NCBI GenBank assembly: GCA_963800475.1
Contig: CAWDAZ010000002.1
Location: 186,001 to 250,000, forward strand
Length of the DNA: 64,000 nt
Reading direction: 5' to 3'
DNA from: Palsa-465 sp963800475
GTDB taxonomy: Bacteria > Actinomycetota > Thermoleophilia > Solirubrobacterales > Solirubrobacteraceae
Shown: in pieces, positions 8,631-16,464 of the stretch
Layout of the letters: every line of letters begins with the position of its first letter
How positions within the stretch are numbered: the first letter of the stretch is position 1
The notes under the pieces: model-generated
The model's input: the letters and a program-made list of their open reading frames with translations, nothing else
Database searches by the model: none
Told to the model about the DNA's origin: nothing
Program-made: the position numbers and the translations under genes

Positions 8631-8933
8631 CTAGGCGCTTTGCCAGCGGTCACGACCGTCTGAGGCTGGCTCGCACACCATCGGCGTGCCTTTAGTCGTG
8701 TGGCCGGTCGCTCCCTCCGGCGAACAGAACGCGCCCGAGTGCACGACACCTTCATCGGGCGGTGAGGATGGTGGCGGTGGAGGTGGCGGAGCCGGCTTCG
8801 GCTCGGGCTTCGGCTTGACGTTCGCGTTGTAGAACGACACTCAATCGAGCGCGATGATCTGCTGCGCGCGAGCGAGCGACATGCGGCCGTCACAGACTCG
8901 GGTGTGGAGGTAGTTCTCCTCCTTGTCCTTCAC
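8631..8933 (-). pseudogene. remnant of a secreted-type protein, interrupted by TGA
   Basis: On the minus strand a frame opens at a GTG near 8933 with KDKEENYLHTRVCDG then MSLARAQQIIALD, and stops at a TGA (8841-8843). The next codon is GTG and the same frame continues for 69 codons: SFYNANVKPKPEPKP, a Pro linker, then FCSPEGATGHTTKGTPMVC and DGRDRW. In the families I recall, 'LH..VC.G..SL..AQ..IA..W' is followed by Trp exactly where TGA stands, which suggests a TGG to TGA change. The C-terminal 'C.PEGA.G.T.KGTPM.C..DGR.RW' module is common in actinobacterial exported proteins. No signal peptide remains, because the frame is closed by TAA just upstream. The 69-codon part could still be translated from its GTG. 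Confidence 0.5.
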
Positions 8934-8990
8934 CGGCGATTACCGGCGGAGTCCTGACCCCTCGATTACCGGCCGCGAACCCCGGCCGTT

Positions 8991-9034
8991 GCCTTACAAG
9001 CAGGAGGTCGGCGGTTCGAGACCGTCACCGCTCA
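8991..9034 (+). other. 3' half of a tRNA-Val(TAC): probable attachment-site scar
   Basis: The 44 nt beginning GCCTTACAAGCAGG read as the anticodon loop CTTACAA (anticodon TAC), the 3' anticodon stem GCAGG, variable loop AGGTC, a paired T-arm (GGCGG, TTCGAGA, CCGTC) and a 3' acceptor strand ACCGCTC plus discriminator A. The 5' half is missing: no D-arm and no GAGCGGT acceptor strand lie upstream. A 3' half tRNA is what tRNA-targeting integrases leave at the distal end of an integrated element. No integrase is in the window. A degraded tRNA gene is the alternative. Confidence 0.7.
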
Positions 9035-9039
9035 TGAAA

Positions 9040-9069
9040 GAAGACGGCCCGCGATCGCGGGCCGTCTTC
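9040..9069. terminator. 30-bp perfect palindrome, probable terminator of cspA
   Basis: Perfect inverted repeat: GAAGACGGCCCGCG, AT at the centre, then its reverse complement. It lies 17 bp beyond the cspA stop on the minus strand and is followed on that strand by TTTC, so it can serve as an intrinsic terminator with a short U tract. It sits 5 bp from the tRNA-Val fragment, where it may originally have terminated the tRNA. Confidence 0.7.
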
Positions 9070-9086
9070 AGTTGCGACTGAACTGC

Positions 9087-9290
9087 CTAGATCGTCTGAA
9101 CGTTGGTGGCGGCGGGGCCCTTGGGTCCCTGCTCGGCGTCGTATGACACCTTCGCGCCTTCGGCGAGCGTCTTGAAGCCGCTGCCTACGATCGATGAGTG
9201 GTGGACGAACAGGTCCTTGCTCTGGTCATCGGGCGTGATGAAGCCAAAGCCCTTCTCGTCGCTGAACCACTTAACGGTTCCGGTTGCCAT
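9087..9290 (-). CDS. cspA: cold shock protein
   Basis: 67 residues, standard CSD length. RNP1 (KGFGFITP) and RNP2 (LFVHHSSI) are intact, starting MATGTVKWFSDEKGFGFITP. It binds single-stranded nucleic acid as an RNA chaperone. GGGAGG 6-7 nt before the ATG is the Shine-Dalgarno, so this mRNA has a leader. A weak copy of the shared element lies 50 nt upstream (9341-9358). Confidence 0.97.
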   Translation of the reverse strand: MATGTVKWFSDEKGFGFITPDDQSKDLFVHHSSIVGSGFKTLAEGAKVSYDAEQGPKGPAATNVQTI

Positions 9291-9340
9291 CAGTTCCCTC
9301 CCGGGAGGTTGCGTGCTGCGAAACGCGGGAGGTGCTCGGA

Positions 9341-9358
9341 GGCAACAACTACGAACGC
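9341..9358 (-). promoter_or_regulatory. weak copy of the shared upstream element, before cspA
   Basis: GCGTTCGTAGTTGTTGCC on the minus strand matches GCGTACGTAGTTTCCCGC at 11 of the first 12 positions but diverges in the CCCGC half. It ends 50 nt before the cspA ATG, closer than the 58-60 nt of the strong copies. Confidence 0.35.
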
Positions 9359-9431
9359 TGGCACTGCTTTGCCGGGCATCACACCCGGCCGTGGCCGCCA
9401 GTGTAGCTCCGGGCGCTGAACATCGTGCACT

Positions 9432-9716
9432 TCAGCGCAGTTGCGCGGCGAGCACGCGACCACGCTTGGCCGCCGCTCGCGCTCGCGCGGCGTGGGCAAG
9501 CTCTGCCTCGGCGCCGCGCGGCCGCCCACTGCAGCGGTCGCGGTCCGCGTGCTGCTCGGCCAGCCGCGCCGAGGACTCGAGGGTGTTGGCCGCCCTCAGG
9601 AACAGCGCGGCCAACTCCGTTTGGGCAACTGAGGATCGTGGTCCAGAGGCGATAGCCGGCCTCCCAAGCAGCGGCGAAGGTTTGGTCCCGACCGCTGATG
9701 GTAAACCCACCTCCAA
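9432..9716 (-). CDS. small helical, Ala/Arg-rich protein of unknown function
   Basis: Up to 94 residues; the start is uncertain (TTG at 9716 or GTG at 9710, neither with a good Shine-Dalgarno). The core from about 31 onward (TELAALFLRAANTLESSARL, then AEQHADRDRCSG, then EAELAHAARARAAAKRGR) is an amphipathic helix pair. It resembles small actinobacterial proteins of the 'LAEEHAE....AAERAR.AA.RAR' type that I recall without a name. It lies divergent to the flavoprotein at 9942. Composition alone could produce such a frame by chance. Confidence 0.5.
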   Translation of the reverse strand: MEVGLPSAVGTKPSPLLGRPAIASGPRSSVAQTELAALFLRAANTLESSARLAEQHADRDRCSGRPRGAEAELAHAARARAAAKRGRVLAAQLR

Positions 9717-9863
9717 GTGCCGAAAATTGGGAAGCTCTCAGCCGACCGGGCAGCCGGGCTGGCGACGGAGCGCGCGCACTGGGAGGCGGGACGCCGTGCG
9801 GCGCGCGAGATCGCCGGGTCGCGCTCGCTCGCAGGCCGCGAAGTGTCTGAACATGGCCGACCC

Positions 9864-9884
9864 GCGTACGTAGTTTCCCGCAGC
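9864..9884 (+). promoter_or_regulatory. shared upstream element, best copy, before the 9942 flavoprotein
   Basis: GCGTACGTAGTTTCCCGCAG followed by C. The CCCGC core ends 60 nt before the GTG at 9942. The region just before the start holds GATACGGT, with TACGGT as a -10-like hexamer 7 nt before the GTG, and no Shine-Dalgarno. This arrangement suggests transcription beginning at or near the start codon, with an activator site centred near -70. Confidence 0.65.
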
Positions 9885-9941
9885 AACCGTTCGGGCTGAC
9901 CCGGCTCCGACGCGGGCATTCCCGGCGATACGGTTCGGCGT

Positions 9942-11096
9942 GTGGTGGTGAGACCTGGCTCTGATCCGCTGAGCGTGGTGATCGTCGGCGGCGGCGTCGC
10001 GGGGCTCGAGGCGACGCTCGCGCTGCGCGACCTGGCCGAAGATCGCGTGGGCGTCACGATCCTGGCCCCGCAGCCCGAGTTCGTGTACCGCCCGATGCGC
10101 GTCCGCGAGCCGTTCGGGTTCAGTCCCGCAAGGCGCTATTCACTCCAGGGGCTTGCCGCCGATGCCGGCGCCGAACTGGTCCAGGACGCGTTCAAGTGGC
10201 TGGAGCCCGATCGCCGGTTGGTCCACACCGAAGCCGAGCGTCAGCTCCCGTACGACGCGCTGCTGCTGGCGATGGGCGCCCGCCTGCAGCCTCGGTTCAA
10301 GCACGCGGTGACACTCGACGACCGGGTCCTCGACGAGCAGCTGCACGGGCTGATTCAGGACGTGGAGGGCGGCTACGTACGGAGCCTTGCGTTTCTGATC
10401 CCGCACCCGATGCCCTGGCCGCTGCCGGTATACGAGCTGGCGCTGATGACCGCGGGGCGCGCAGCCGAGATGAATATCGACATGTCGATCACAATCGTGA
10501 CTCCCGAGGATGCACCGCTCGCGCTGTTCGGCGGTGCGGTCAGCGACGCCGTGCGCGGCCTGCTCGAGTCGAAGGGCATCCTGACGATCACCTCCGGCCA
10601 TCCGGAGGTCCCGGAGCCCGGACGGGTTGCGATTCACCCCGGCGGACGGATGCTGCATGTCGATCGGATCGTGGCCGCTCCGCAGCTGTTCGGCCCGTCG
10701 AGCCCCGGCGTTCCGAAGGGCGCTCCGGACGGGTTCATCCCGGTCGACGTGCATTGCAAGGTGAGGAACCTCGAGCGCGTGTACGCGGCCGGCGACGCGA
10801 CCGATTTCGCCGTCAAGCTGGGCGCGATCGCCGCCCAGCAGGCCGACACCGCGGCCGAGGCGATCGCTGCGCTGGCCGGCGCCGCGGTGGAGCCGGCTCC
10901 GTTTCATCCCACCGTGCACGCGATCCTGCTCGGCGGCGACAAGCCGCTGTACCTGAGCGCCCACATCACCGGCGGTCACGGATCCAGCTCCGAGGTCACC
11001 GACGTGCCGAGCTGGTCGCCGGCGACCAAGATCACCGCCAAGTACCTGTCGGACTTCCTATCGGCGCACGATGTCGCCGGGTCGAGCACCGCCTGA
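9942..11096 (+). CDS. NDH-2/SQR-like FAD-dependent oxidoreductase
   Basis: 384 residues. FAD-binding motif VVIVGGGVAGLEATLALRDL is at 12-31, the second Rossmann region at about 160-190, and the C-terminal FAD motif RVYAAGDATDF at about 278. Overall resemblance is to sulfide:quinone reductase/type II NADH dehydrogenases. The Cys pair needed for sulfide oxidation is absent (a single Cys, in VDVHCKV), and I see no C-terminal membrane helix, so donor and acceptor are uncertain. Several GTGs lie in a row at 9942-9948; no Shine-Dalgarno precedes them. The NarL-type regulator starts 16 nt downstream, so the two are probably cotranscribed. It is paralogous to the proteins at 11801-13222 and 19647-21164. 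Confidence 0.85.
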   Translation: MVVRPGSDPLSVVIVGGGVAGLEATLALRDLAEDRVGVTILAPQPEFVYRPMRVREPFGFSPARRYSLQGLAADAGAELVQDAFKWLEPDRRLVHTEAERQLPYDALLLAMGARLQPRFKHAVTLDDRVLDEQLHGLIQDVEGGYVRSLAFLIPHPMPWPLPVYELALMTAGRAAEMNIDMSITIVTPEDAPLALFGGAVSDAVRGLLESKGILTITSGHPEVPEPGRVAIHPGGRMLHVDRIVAAPQLFGPSSPGVPKGAPDGFIPVDVHCKVRNLERVYAAGDATDFAVKLGAIAAQQADTAAEAIAALAGAAVEPAPFHPTVHAILLGGDKPLYLSAHITGGHGSSSEVTDVPSWSPATKITAKYLSDFLSAHDVAGSSTA

Positions 11097-11112
11097 GCCC
11101 GAGGAGGACGAG

Positions 11113-11757
11113 ATGAACGCCGACAAGCCGCTGCGCGTCGTGATCGCCGACGATCACTCGGTTGTGCGGCGCGGGCTCCGGGAGGTGCTCGAGGCTGACA
11201 CCGGGATCGAGGTCGTCGCCGAGGCCGAGGACCTCGAGGGGGCGCGGCGCTACGTGCGGGGCCACAAGCCCGATGTGCTGGTGCTCGACCTGAACATGCC
11301 CGGCGGCTCGACGCTCGACGCGATTCCAGAGATTCGCGCCGAGGCACCCGACACCCAGATCGTGATTCTGACTATGCAGAACGAGCCGGCGTACGCCCGT
11401 CAGGCGCTCGCGGCGGGGGTGATGGGCTACGTGCTCAAGGAGGCCGCCGATGCCGAGCTGGTCGAGGCCGTGCGCCGGGCGGCGGCAGGCGACACGTATC
11501 TCAACCCGCGGCTCGGAGCAAAGCTCGCCGCGGCGCCTCCACCCGGGCCTCCCGATGGTCTCTCCGAGCGGGAGGTCGAAGTCCTCAGGATGATTGCGCT
11601 CGGACACACCAACGCGGAGATCGCAGGGCAGCTGTACCTGTCGGTCCGCACCGTCGAGACGCATCGTGCGCACATCCAGCAGAAGCTGCGACTGGCTTCA
11701 CGCTCGGAGCTGGTCCGCTACGCGCTCGATCACGGCCTGGTGAACATCGAGTCGTAG
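11113..11757 (+). CDS. NarL/FixJ-family response regulator (DevR-like)
   Basis: 214 residues. ATG at 11113 follows GAGGAGGACGAG, a good Shine-Dalgarno. Receiver domain 1-125: acidic pair Asp13-Asp14, phospho-acceptor Asp59 (VLVLDLNMPGG), Lys in YVLKEA (about 109). The LuxR-type HTH at about 150-205 reads LSEREVEVLRMIALGHTNAE then SVRTVETHRAHIQQKL. It is a DNA-binding transcription factor of the same type as DevR/DosR. It follows the flavoprotein by 16 nt in one operon preceded by the shared element, so autoregulation is plausible. The closest candidate kinase in the window is the DevS-like protein at 62575. Confidence 0.93.
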   Translation: MNADKPLRVVIADDHSVVRRGLREVLEADTGIEVVAEAEDLEGARRYVRGHKPDVLVLDLNMPGGSTLDAIPEIRAEAPDTQIVILTMQNEPAYARQALAAGVMGYVLKEAADAELVEAVRRAAAGDTYLNPRLGAKLAAAPPPGPPDGLSEREVEVLRMIALGHTNAEIAGQLYLSVRTVETHRAHIQQKLRLASRSELVRYALDHGLVNIES

Positions 11758-11809
11758 GCGCCGCGGCCCTCCAGGCCCCGAGTCGTAGGCGCCGCGGCCC
11801 TCAGGCCCC
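11749..11809. repeat. tandem duplication of about 31 bp across two convergent gene ends
   Basis: GAGTCGTAGGCGCCGCGGCC with its tail occurs at 11749-11779 and again, one base shorter, at 11780-11809. The first copy contains the TAG of the response regulator; the second reaches into the last codons of the convergent flavoprotein. It is GC-rich with internal dyads (GGCGCC, CCGCGG) and may act as a bidirectional transcription stop. Confidence 0.8.
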
Positions 11810-13222
11810 GAGCGCCGCAGCCTGCCACTGGCGTCGCATCGCCTCGTACTTGCTGGGCAGTGCCCCCTCGAGTATCTCCGCGGCGTCGAGTGCATCGAGC
11901 GCCGATCGGTAGTCGCCCCAGCGAGCGTCGAGCTCAGCGAGCAGAAACGCCAGCTCAAGTGCGTCGCGCTGCTCGGATTCGGGGACCGGTGGTCCCGGCA
12001 CGGGCGGGCGATCGGACAGCGGCTCGCGCGAAAGCGGGCGGGGCCGCGCGGTCGCGAGATACGGCGCGAGGTAACGTCCGGCGATCTTCGCCGGCGGCCA
12101 CCAAAGCGGCTGACCGGAGGCCGCCGAGTCGTTCCGGGTACCAGCCGGGGCGACCGCGGCCTCGATCGCCACACTTGCCTGCCGGGGGAAGCGATGCGGC
12201 TCGGCGCGCAGGTACAGCGGAGTGCCGCCGGTCATCAGCAAGCCCCGCAGCACCGGCCGAAACGGCTGCGGATCGAGCCCCGCGCCGGCCTCGGCGGCGA
12301 TCGCCTGGGCGACTGCGTCCGCCTGCTGGGCCGCCAAGCCGCCCTGCTTGAGCGGGAACGAGGTCACGTCACCCGCCGCGTAGATCCCAGCATCTCCCGG
12401 CACGCGCCCGTGCGCGTCGGCCGGGACGAACCCGTGCCGGTCGCTTGGCAGACCCGGCACGGCCGGTCCCTTGAGGATCGGCACCGTCACGACACGGTCG
12501 ACGAACACCGTGCCGCCGCCAGCGAGCCTCAGCGCGCGCCGTTCCGTCCCGGTGGGAAGTGACGACGTTCGGAGGGTTATGCCGCGCGCGGTGAGGAGGG
12601 CGCTGACCGCCGCGCCGGCGGCGGGACCGAACAGCTCGAGCGGCTCCTCCTCCGGGGTCACGAACGTCACGGGGACCGATTCGGCGCCGCGCTCGCGCAG
12701 GGTGCTTGCCGTCATCAGCGCCAGCTCGTAGAGCGGTAACGTCCAGAGCCGCTGGGACGGCAGCGCGAACGCGACCGACTTCGCCTCGCCGGCGACGAGC
12801 TGATCGACGAGCGCCGCGAGCGCGGCTACGTCGTCTCGTCCGGCGAATGTGAGCGCTCCGGGCAACGGCTCGGTTGGGATCGCGCCGGTCGCGACCACCA
12901 GCCAGTCGAAGGCGATCTCCTCACCGAGACCGGTCACCGCGACGCGTCGTGCCCGATCCACTCGCTCGAGCGAATCCCACACCAGTTTCGCGTGCTGGTC
13001 GGCGGCGATCTCAGCGAGCGGGTAACTGTGCGCCTCTCCGCGTCCGAACGCCTCGGCGACGGTCACCGGGCGGTACACGAACTCTCGCTCGGGCGTCAGC
13101 AGCGTCACCTCGACCCGATGACCCGCCAGCTCGCGCAGCGCGAGCAACGTCTCGAGTGCGGCGACACCGCCGCCGGCGATCAGGACGCGAGGCGACCCGT
13201 GGCGGCGTGACGCCGCGCTCAT
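11801..13222 (-). CDS. NDH-2/SQR-like FAD oxidoreductase with a C-terminal helical add-on domain
   Basis: 473 residues. The ATG at 13222 overlaps the upstream stop as ATGA. FAD motif VLIAGGGVAALETLLALREL is at 13-32, the second Rossmann half at about 150-200, and GIYAAGDVTSFPLKQGGLAA at about 296. Residues 1-400 parallel the 9942 protein. After a Pro-rich linker (RPPVPGPPVPESE) there are about 50 extra residues, ALELAFLLAELDARWGDYRS onward, which match the stand-alone protein at 204-536. No Cys pair for sulfide chemistry is seen. It is the second gene of a minus-strand pair. Confidence 0.85.
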   Translation of the reverse strand: MSAASRRHGSPRVLIAGGGVAALETLLALRELAGHRVEVTLLTPEREFVYRPVTVAEAFGRGEAHSYPLAEIAADQHAKLVWDSLERVDRARRVAVTGLGEEIAFDWLVVATGAIPTEPLPGALTFAGRDDVAALAALVDQLVAGEAKSVAFALPSQRLWTLPLYELALMTASTLRERGAESVPVTFVTPEEEPLELFGPAAGAAVSALLTARGITLRTSSLPTGTERRALRLAGGGTVFVDRVVTVPILKGPAVPGLPSDRHGFVPADAHGRVPGDAGIYAAGDVTSFPLKQGGLAAQQADAVAQAIAAEAGAGLDPQPFRPVLRGLLMTGGTPLYLRAEPHRFPRQASVAIEAAVAPAGTRNDSAASGQPLWWPPAKIAGRYLAPYLATARPRPLSREPLSDRPPVPGPPVPESEQRDALELAFLLAELDARWGDYRSALDALDAAEILEGALPSKYEAMRRQWQAAALGA

Positions 13223-13968
13223 CCCGAGCTCTCGAGCGTGAACGGCCGGTCGAGGAGCCGGACGCCGGTGATCACGCCCCGCCAGTACACGAATCGACCC
13301 TCGGGGAGATCCCAGTACACCTCGCCTCGGGTCGGCAAGCGCACGCCGCCGAGGGTCCGGTAGTCGCTCAGGTCGCCGCCCCACGGGGTGGGAACCGAGC
13401 GCCCATCGACGTCCCGCGGCCGTGCGGCGGCGCGGCAGCGGAAGATGTCGCCGCTTGCGTCGAAGTCGAACGTCACCGCCGGTCGCTGGCCGTGTGCGTG
13501 AGACGCCAGCTCGACCGTTCGCGCGTCCAGCTCCGTCCACTCGAGCTCGTCGTTGGTGTAGATCGCGAACGGGACCCACGGCAGCTCGGCGAGGTATCGG
13601 TAAGCCTCTCCGACCGCTATGTCGGGGCCGGCCTGCTGTCGCACCGGTACCCCGAGCGCTCTCACCGTCAGCGCTCCTCGATCGCTGCCGTAGCAGTCGC
13701 GAACCTTGAGTGCGACCACCGGTGCGATATGGAACCGCGCCGCCCAGCAGAACGCGACGCGCTCCACCGCCAACCGTTCGGTTGCCGTGAAGTGGATCGG
13801 GCGGCCACCCGGCTTCGTCCACATCGAGCCGGTCTGCGTGATCTCGACCTGCGCCGGTGCGGTCCGCACTCCCGGAAGCGCGCGCTCGAGGTAGCCGTCG
13901 ACGAGTGTGGGGAGGCGGGCACGGCGTCTCCCGTCCAGCGCCACTGCGGAATCTGCGCGGGTCGACAT
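13219..13968 (-). CDS. conserved protein, probable DUF6544/DUF6920 family
   Basis: 249 residues from the ATG at 13968; the longer frame to 14046 is rejected because the shared upstream element would fall inside it. The pattern GSMWTKPGGRPIHFTATERL, WAARFHIAPVVALKVRDCY, EAYRYLAELPWVPFAIYTND, FDASGDIFRCRAAARPRDV, TPWGGDLSDYRTLGGVRLPT matches, from memory, the DUF6544 layout (mostly beta, lipoprotein-localisation-like). No signal peptide. Function unknown. It precedes the flavoprotein with an ATGA overlap. TACGCT, -10-like, lies 8-9 nt before the ATG. Confidence 0.65.
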   Translation of the reverse strand: MSTRADSAVALDGRRRARLPTLVDGYLERALPGVRTAPAQVEITQTGSMWTKPGGRPIHFTATERLAVERVAFCWAARFHIAPVVALKVRDCYGSDRGALTVRALGVPVRQQAGPDIAVGEAYRYLAELPWVPFAIYTNDELEWTELDARTVELASHAHGQRPAVTFDFDASGDIFRCRAAARPRDVDGRSVPTPWGGDLSDYRTLGGVRLPTRGEVYWDLPEGRFVYWRGVITGVRLLDRPFTLESSG

Positions 13969-14020
13969 GCTGCCCCAGCGTAGGAGCGTCGAGGAACCGC
14001 GGGATCCGTACGGGGCCGCG

Positions 14021-14040
14021 GGCCACTGCGGGTTTACCAC
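14021..14040 (-). promoter_or_regulatory. shared upstream element between DUF6544-like gene and phosphoketolase
   Basis: Minus-strand GTGGTAAACCCGCAGTGGCC. The CCCGC core ends 59 nt before the ATG at 13968, matching the spacing of the other copies. The CCCGCAGTG part matches the copy at 24645-24668 exactly; the TACGTAG part is degenerate. It also lies 29 nt before the phosphoketolase start on the plus strand, so it may serve both. Confidence 0.5.
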
Positions 14041-14069
14041 CGGCACTCCAGCACCGGGTATGAATACGT

Positions 14070-16464
14070 TTGACCTCGTTGGCCGCCCCGACAGCTCAAC
14101 CGCTCACCCACGAAGAGCTCCGCGTGCTCGACGCGTGGTGGCGCGCGGCCAATTACCTGGCAGTCGGTCAGATCTACCTGCTCGCGAACCCGCTGCTGCG
14201 CGAGCCGCTGAGGCCCGAGCACGTCAAGCCGCGGCTGCTTGGTCATTGGGGCACGACGCCCGGCCTGAACTTCGTCTACGCGCACCTGAACCGGGCGATA
14301 CGTGCCCGCGAGCTCAACACGATCTACGTGACCGGTCCCGGTCACGGCGGCCCCGGCGTGGTCGCCAGCGCGTACCTCGACGGCACCTACACCGAGGTCT
14401 ATCCCCACATCGGCCACGACGAGGAAGGGTTGCGCCGGCTGGTTCGGCAGTTCTCGTTCCCGGGCGGGATTCCGAGCCACGCGGCGCCCGAGACGCCTGG
14501 GTCGATCAACGAGGGAGGCGAGCTCGGGTACTCGCTGCTGCACGCCTACGGAGCCGTCTACGACAACGCCGATCTGCTTGCTGTGTGCGTGGTCGGCGAC
14601 GGGGAGGCCGAGACCGGGGCGCTCGCGGCGAGCTGGCACTCGAACAAGTTCCTCAACCCGGCGCAGGACGGCGCGGTGCTGCCCGTGCTCCACCTGAACG
14701 GTTACAAGATCGCCAACCCGACCGTGCTCTCGCGGATCGGGCGAGAGGAGCTGGACCTGCTTCTGCAGGGCTACGGGTACGCACCCCGGTTCGTCGAGGG
14801 ATCGGATCCCGAACGGATGCACCAGCTGATGGCGGCGACGCTCGACGAGGTGCTCGACGAGCTCGCAGGGATTCAGCGGGAGGCCCGCGAGAACGGGAAC
14901 GCAACTCGGCCCAGGTGGCCGATGATCGTGCTTGTCACACCCAAGGGCTGGACCGGACCGAAGGAGGTCGACGGATTGCCGGTGGAGGGTACCTGGCGCG
15001 CCCACCAGGTACCACTCGCCGAGGTGCGGACCAACCCGGCCCACCTCGCTCAACTCGAATCGTGGATGCGGTCGTACCGGCCTGAGGAGTTGTTCGACGA
15101 GGACGGCGCCGTGCATCCCGAGATCACCGCACTCGCCCCCGACGGCGACCGCCGGATGAGCGCCAATCCCCACGCCAACGGCGGGCTGCTGTTGCGCGAC
15201 CTCGAGCTTCCGGATTTCCGCGACTACTCGGTGGAGGTGCCGGCCTCCGGCTGCACGTCGAGCGAGCCGACGCGCGTGCTCGGAGCCTGGCTCCGCGACG
15301 TGGTCGCCGCCAACCGCGACCGCTTCCGGCTGATGGGCCCGGACGAGACCGCGTCCAACCGCCTTCAGGCGGTGTTCGAGGTGACCGACCGCGCCTGGGA
15401 TGCCGAGCGGCTGCCCACCGACGATCACCTGGCGCCGCGACGGCCGCGTGATGGAGGTCCTCTCCGAGCACCTCTGCCAGGGCTGGCTCGAGGGCTATCT
15501 GCTGACCGGGCGGCACGGTCTGTTCAACTGCTACGAGGCGTTCATCCACATCGTCGACTCGATGTTCAACCAGCACGCGAAGTGGCTGAAGGTGTGTCAC
15601 GACATCCCGTGGCGCCGGCCGATCGCGTCGCTCAACTACCTGCTGTCGTCGCACGTCTGGCGCCAGGACCACAACGGCTTCTCGCACCAGGACCCGGGGT
15701 TCATCGACCACGTCGCCAACAAGAAGGCCGAGATCATCCGCGTCTACCTGCCCCCGGATTCCAACTGCCTGCTGTCGGTCGCCGATCATTGCCTCCGCAG
15801 CCGTGATTACGTCAACGTGATCGTGGCCGGCAAGCAGCCGGCGCTCGACTACCTGACGATCGAGGAGGCGATCGCCCACTGCACCCGCGGCGTCGGAATC
15901 TGGGAATGGGCGTCGAGCGATCAGGGGGAGGAGCCAGACGTGGTGCTCGCCTGCGCCGGCGACGTGCCGACGCTCGAGACGCTGTCCGCCGCCGCGCTGC
16001 TCCGCGAGCGGCTGCCGGAGCTGAAGGTCCGGGTCGTCAACGTCGTCGACCTGTTCCGGCTGGAGCCACCCTCCGAGCATCCGCACGGGCTATCGGATGC
16101 CCAGTTCGACGCGCTGTTCACGAGCTCGCAGCCGGTGATCTTCGCCTACCACGGCTACCCGCTGCTGATCCACCGCCTCACGTACCGCCGGACCAACCAT
16201 CACAACATCCACGTGCGCGGATACAAGGAGGAGGGCACCACCACGACGCCGTTCGACATGGTGATGCTCAACGACCTCGATCGGTTCCACCTGGTGATCG
16301 ACGTGATCGATCGCGTGCCGGGACTCGGCGAGCGATGCGCGGGCTTGCGACAGGAGATGGTCGACGCGCGGCTCGAACACCGCGCCTACACGCGCGAGTA
16401 TGGAGAGGACGCCCCGGACATCCGCGACTGGACATGGGCGGGCGGCACCAGATCCTCGTCGTAA
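14070..16464 (+). CDS. xfp: xylulose-5-phosphate/fructose-6-phosphate phosphoketolase, frameshifted
   Basis: The TPP enzyme cleaving xylulose-5-P or fructose-6-P to acetyl phosphate. The first frame (14070 to about 15438) contains WWRAANYLAVGQIYLLANPL, GHWGTTPGLNF, TGPGHGGPG, GDGEAETGALAASWHSNKFL and runs to LPTDDHLAP. The second frame continues immediately with DGRVMEVLSEHLCQGWLEGY, GLFNCYEAFIHIVDSMFNQHAK and ends at 16464. The join falls in CTGGCGCCGCGACGGC: one extra base within 15435-15438 separates LAP from DGR, and removing it gives a 797-residue full-length protein. Both halves are fully conserved, so this is either a very recent mutation or a sequence error. The start is TTG at 14070 with no strong Shine-Dalgarno. 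ackA overlaps the 3' end. Confidence 0.93.

Noticed and set aside
9717..9899. 60-codon plus frame before the 9942 flavoprotein
   Set aside because: It would contain the best copy of the regulatory element in its last codons and overlaps the start region of the minus frame at 9432-9716.
9942..11096. Sulfide:quinone oxidoreductase function
   Set aside because: Required Cys pair absent; only the general fold matches.
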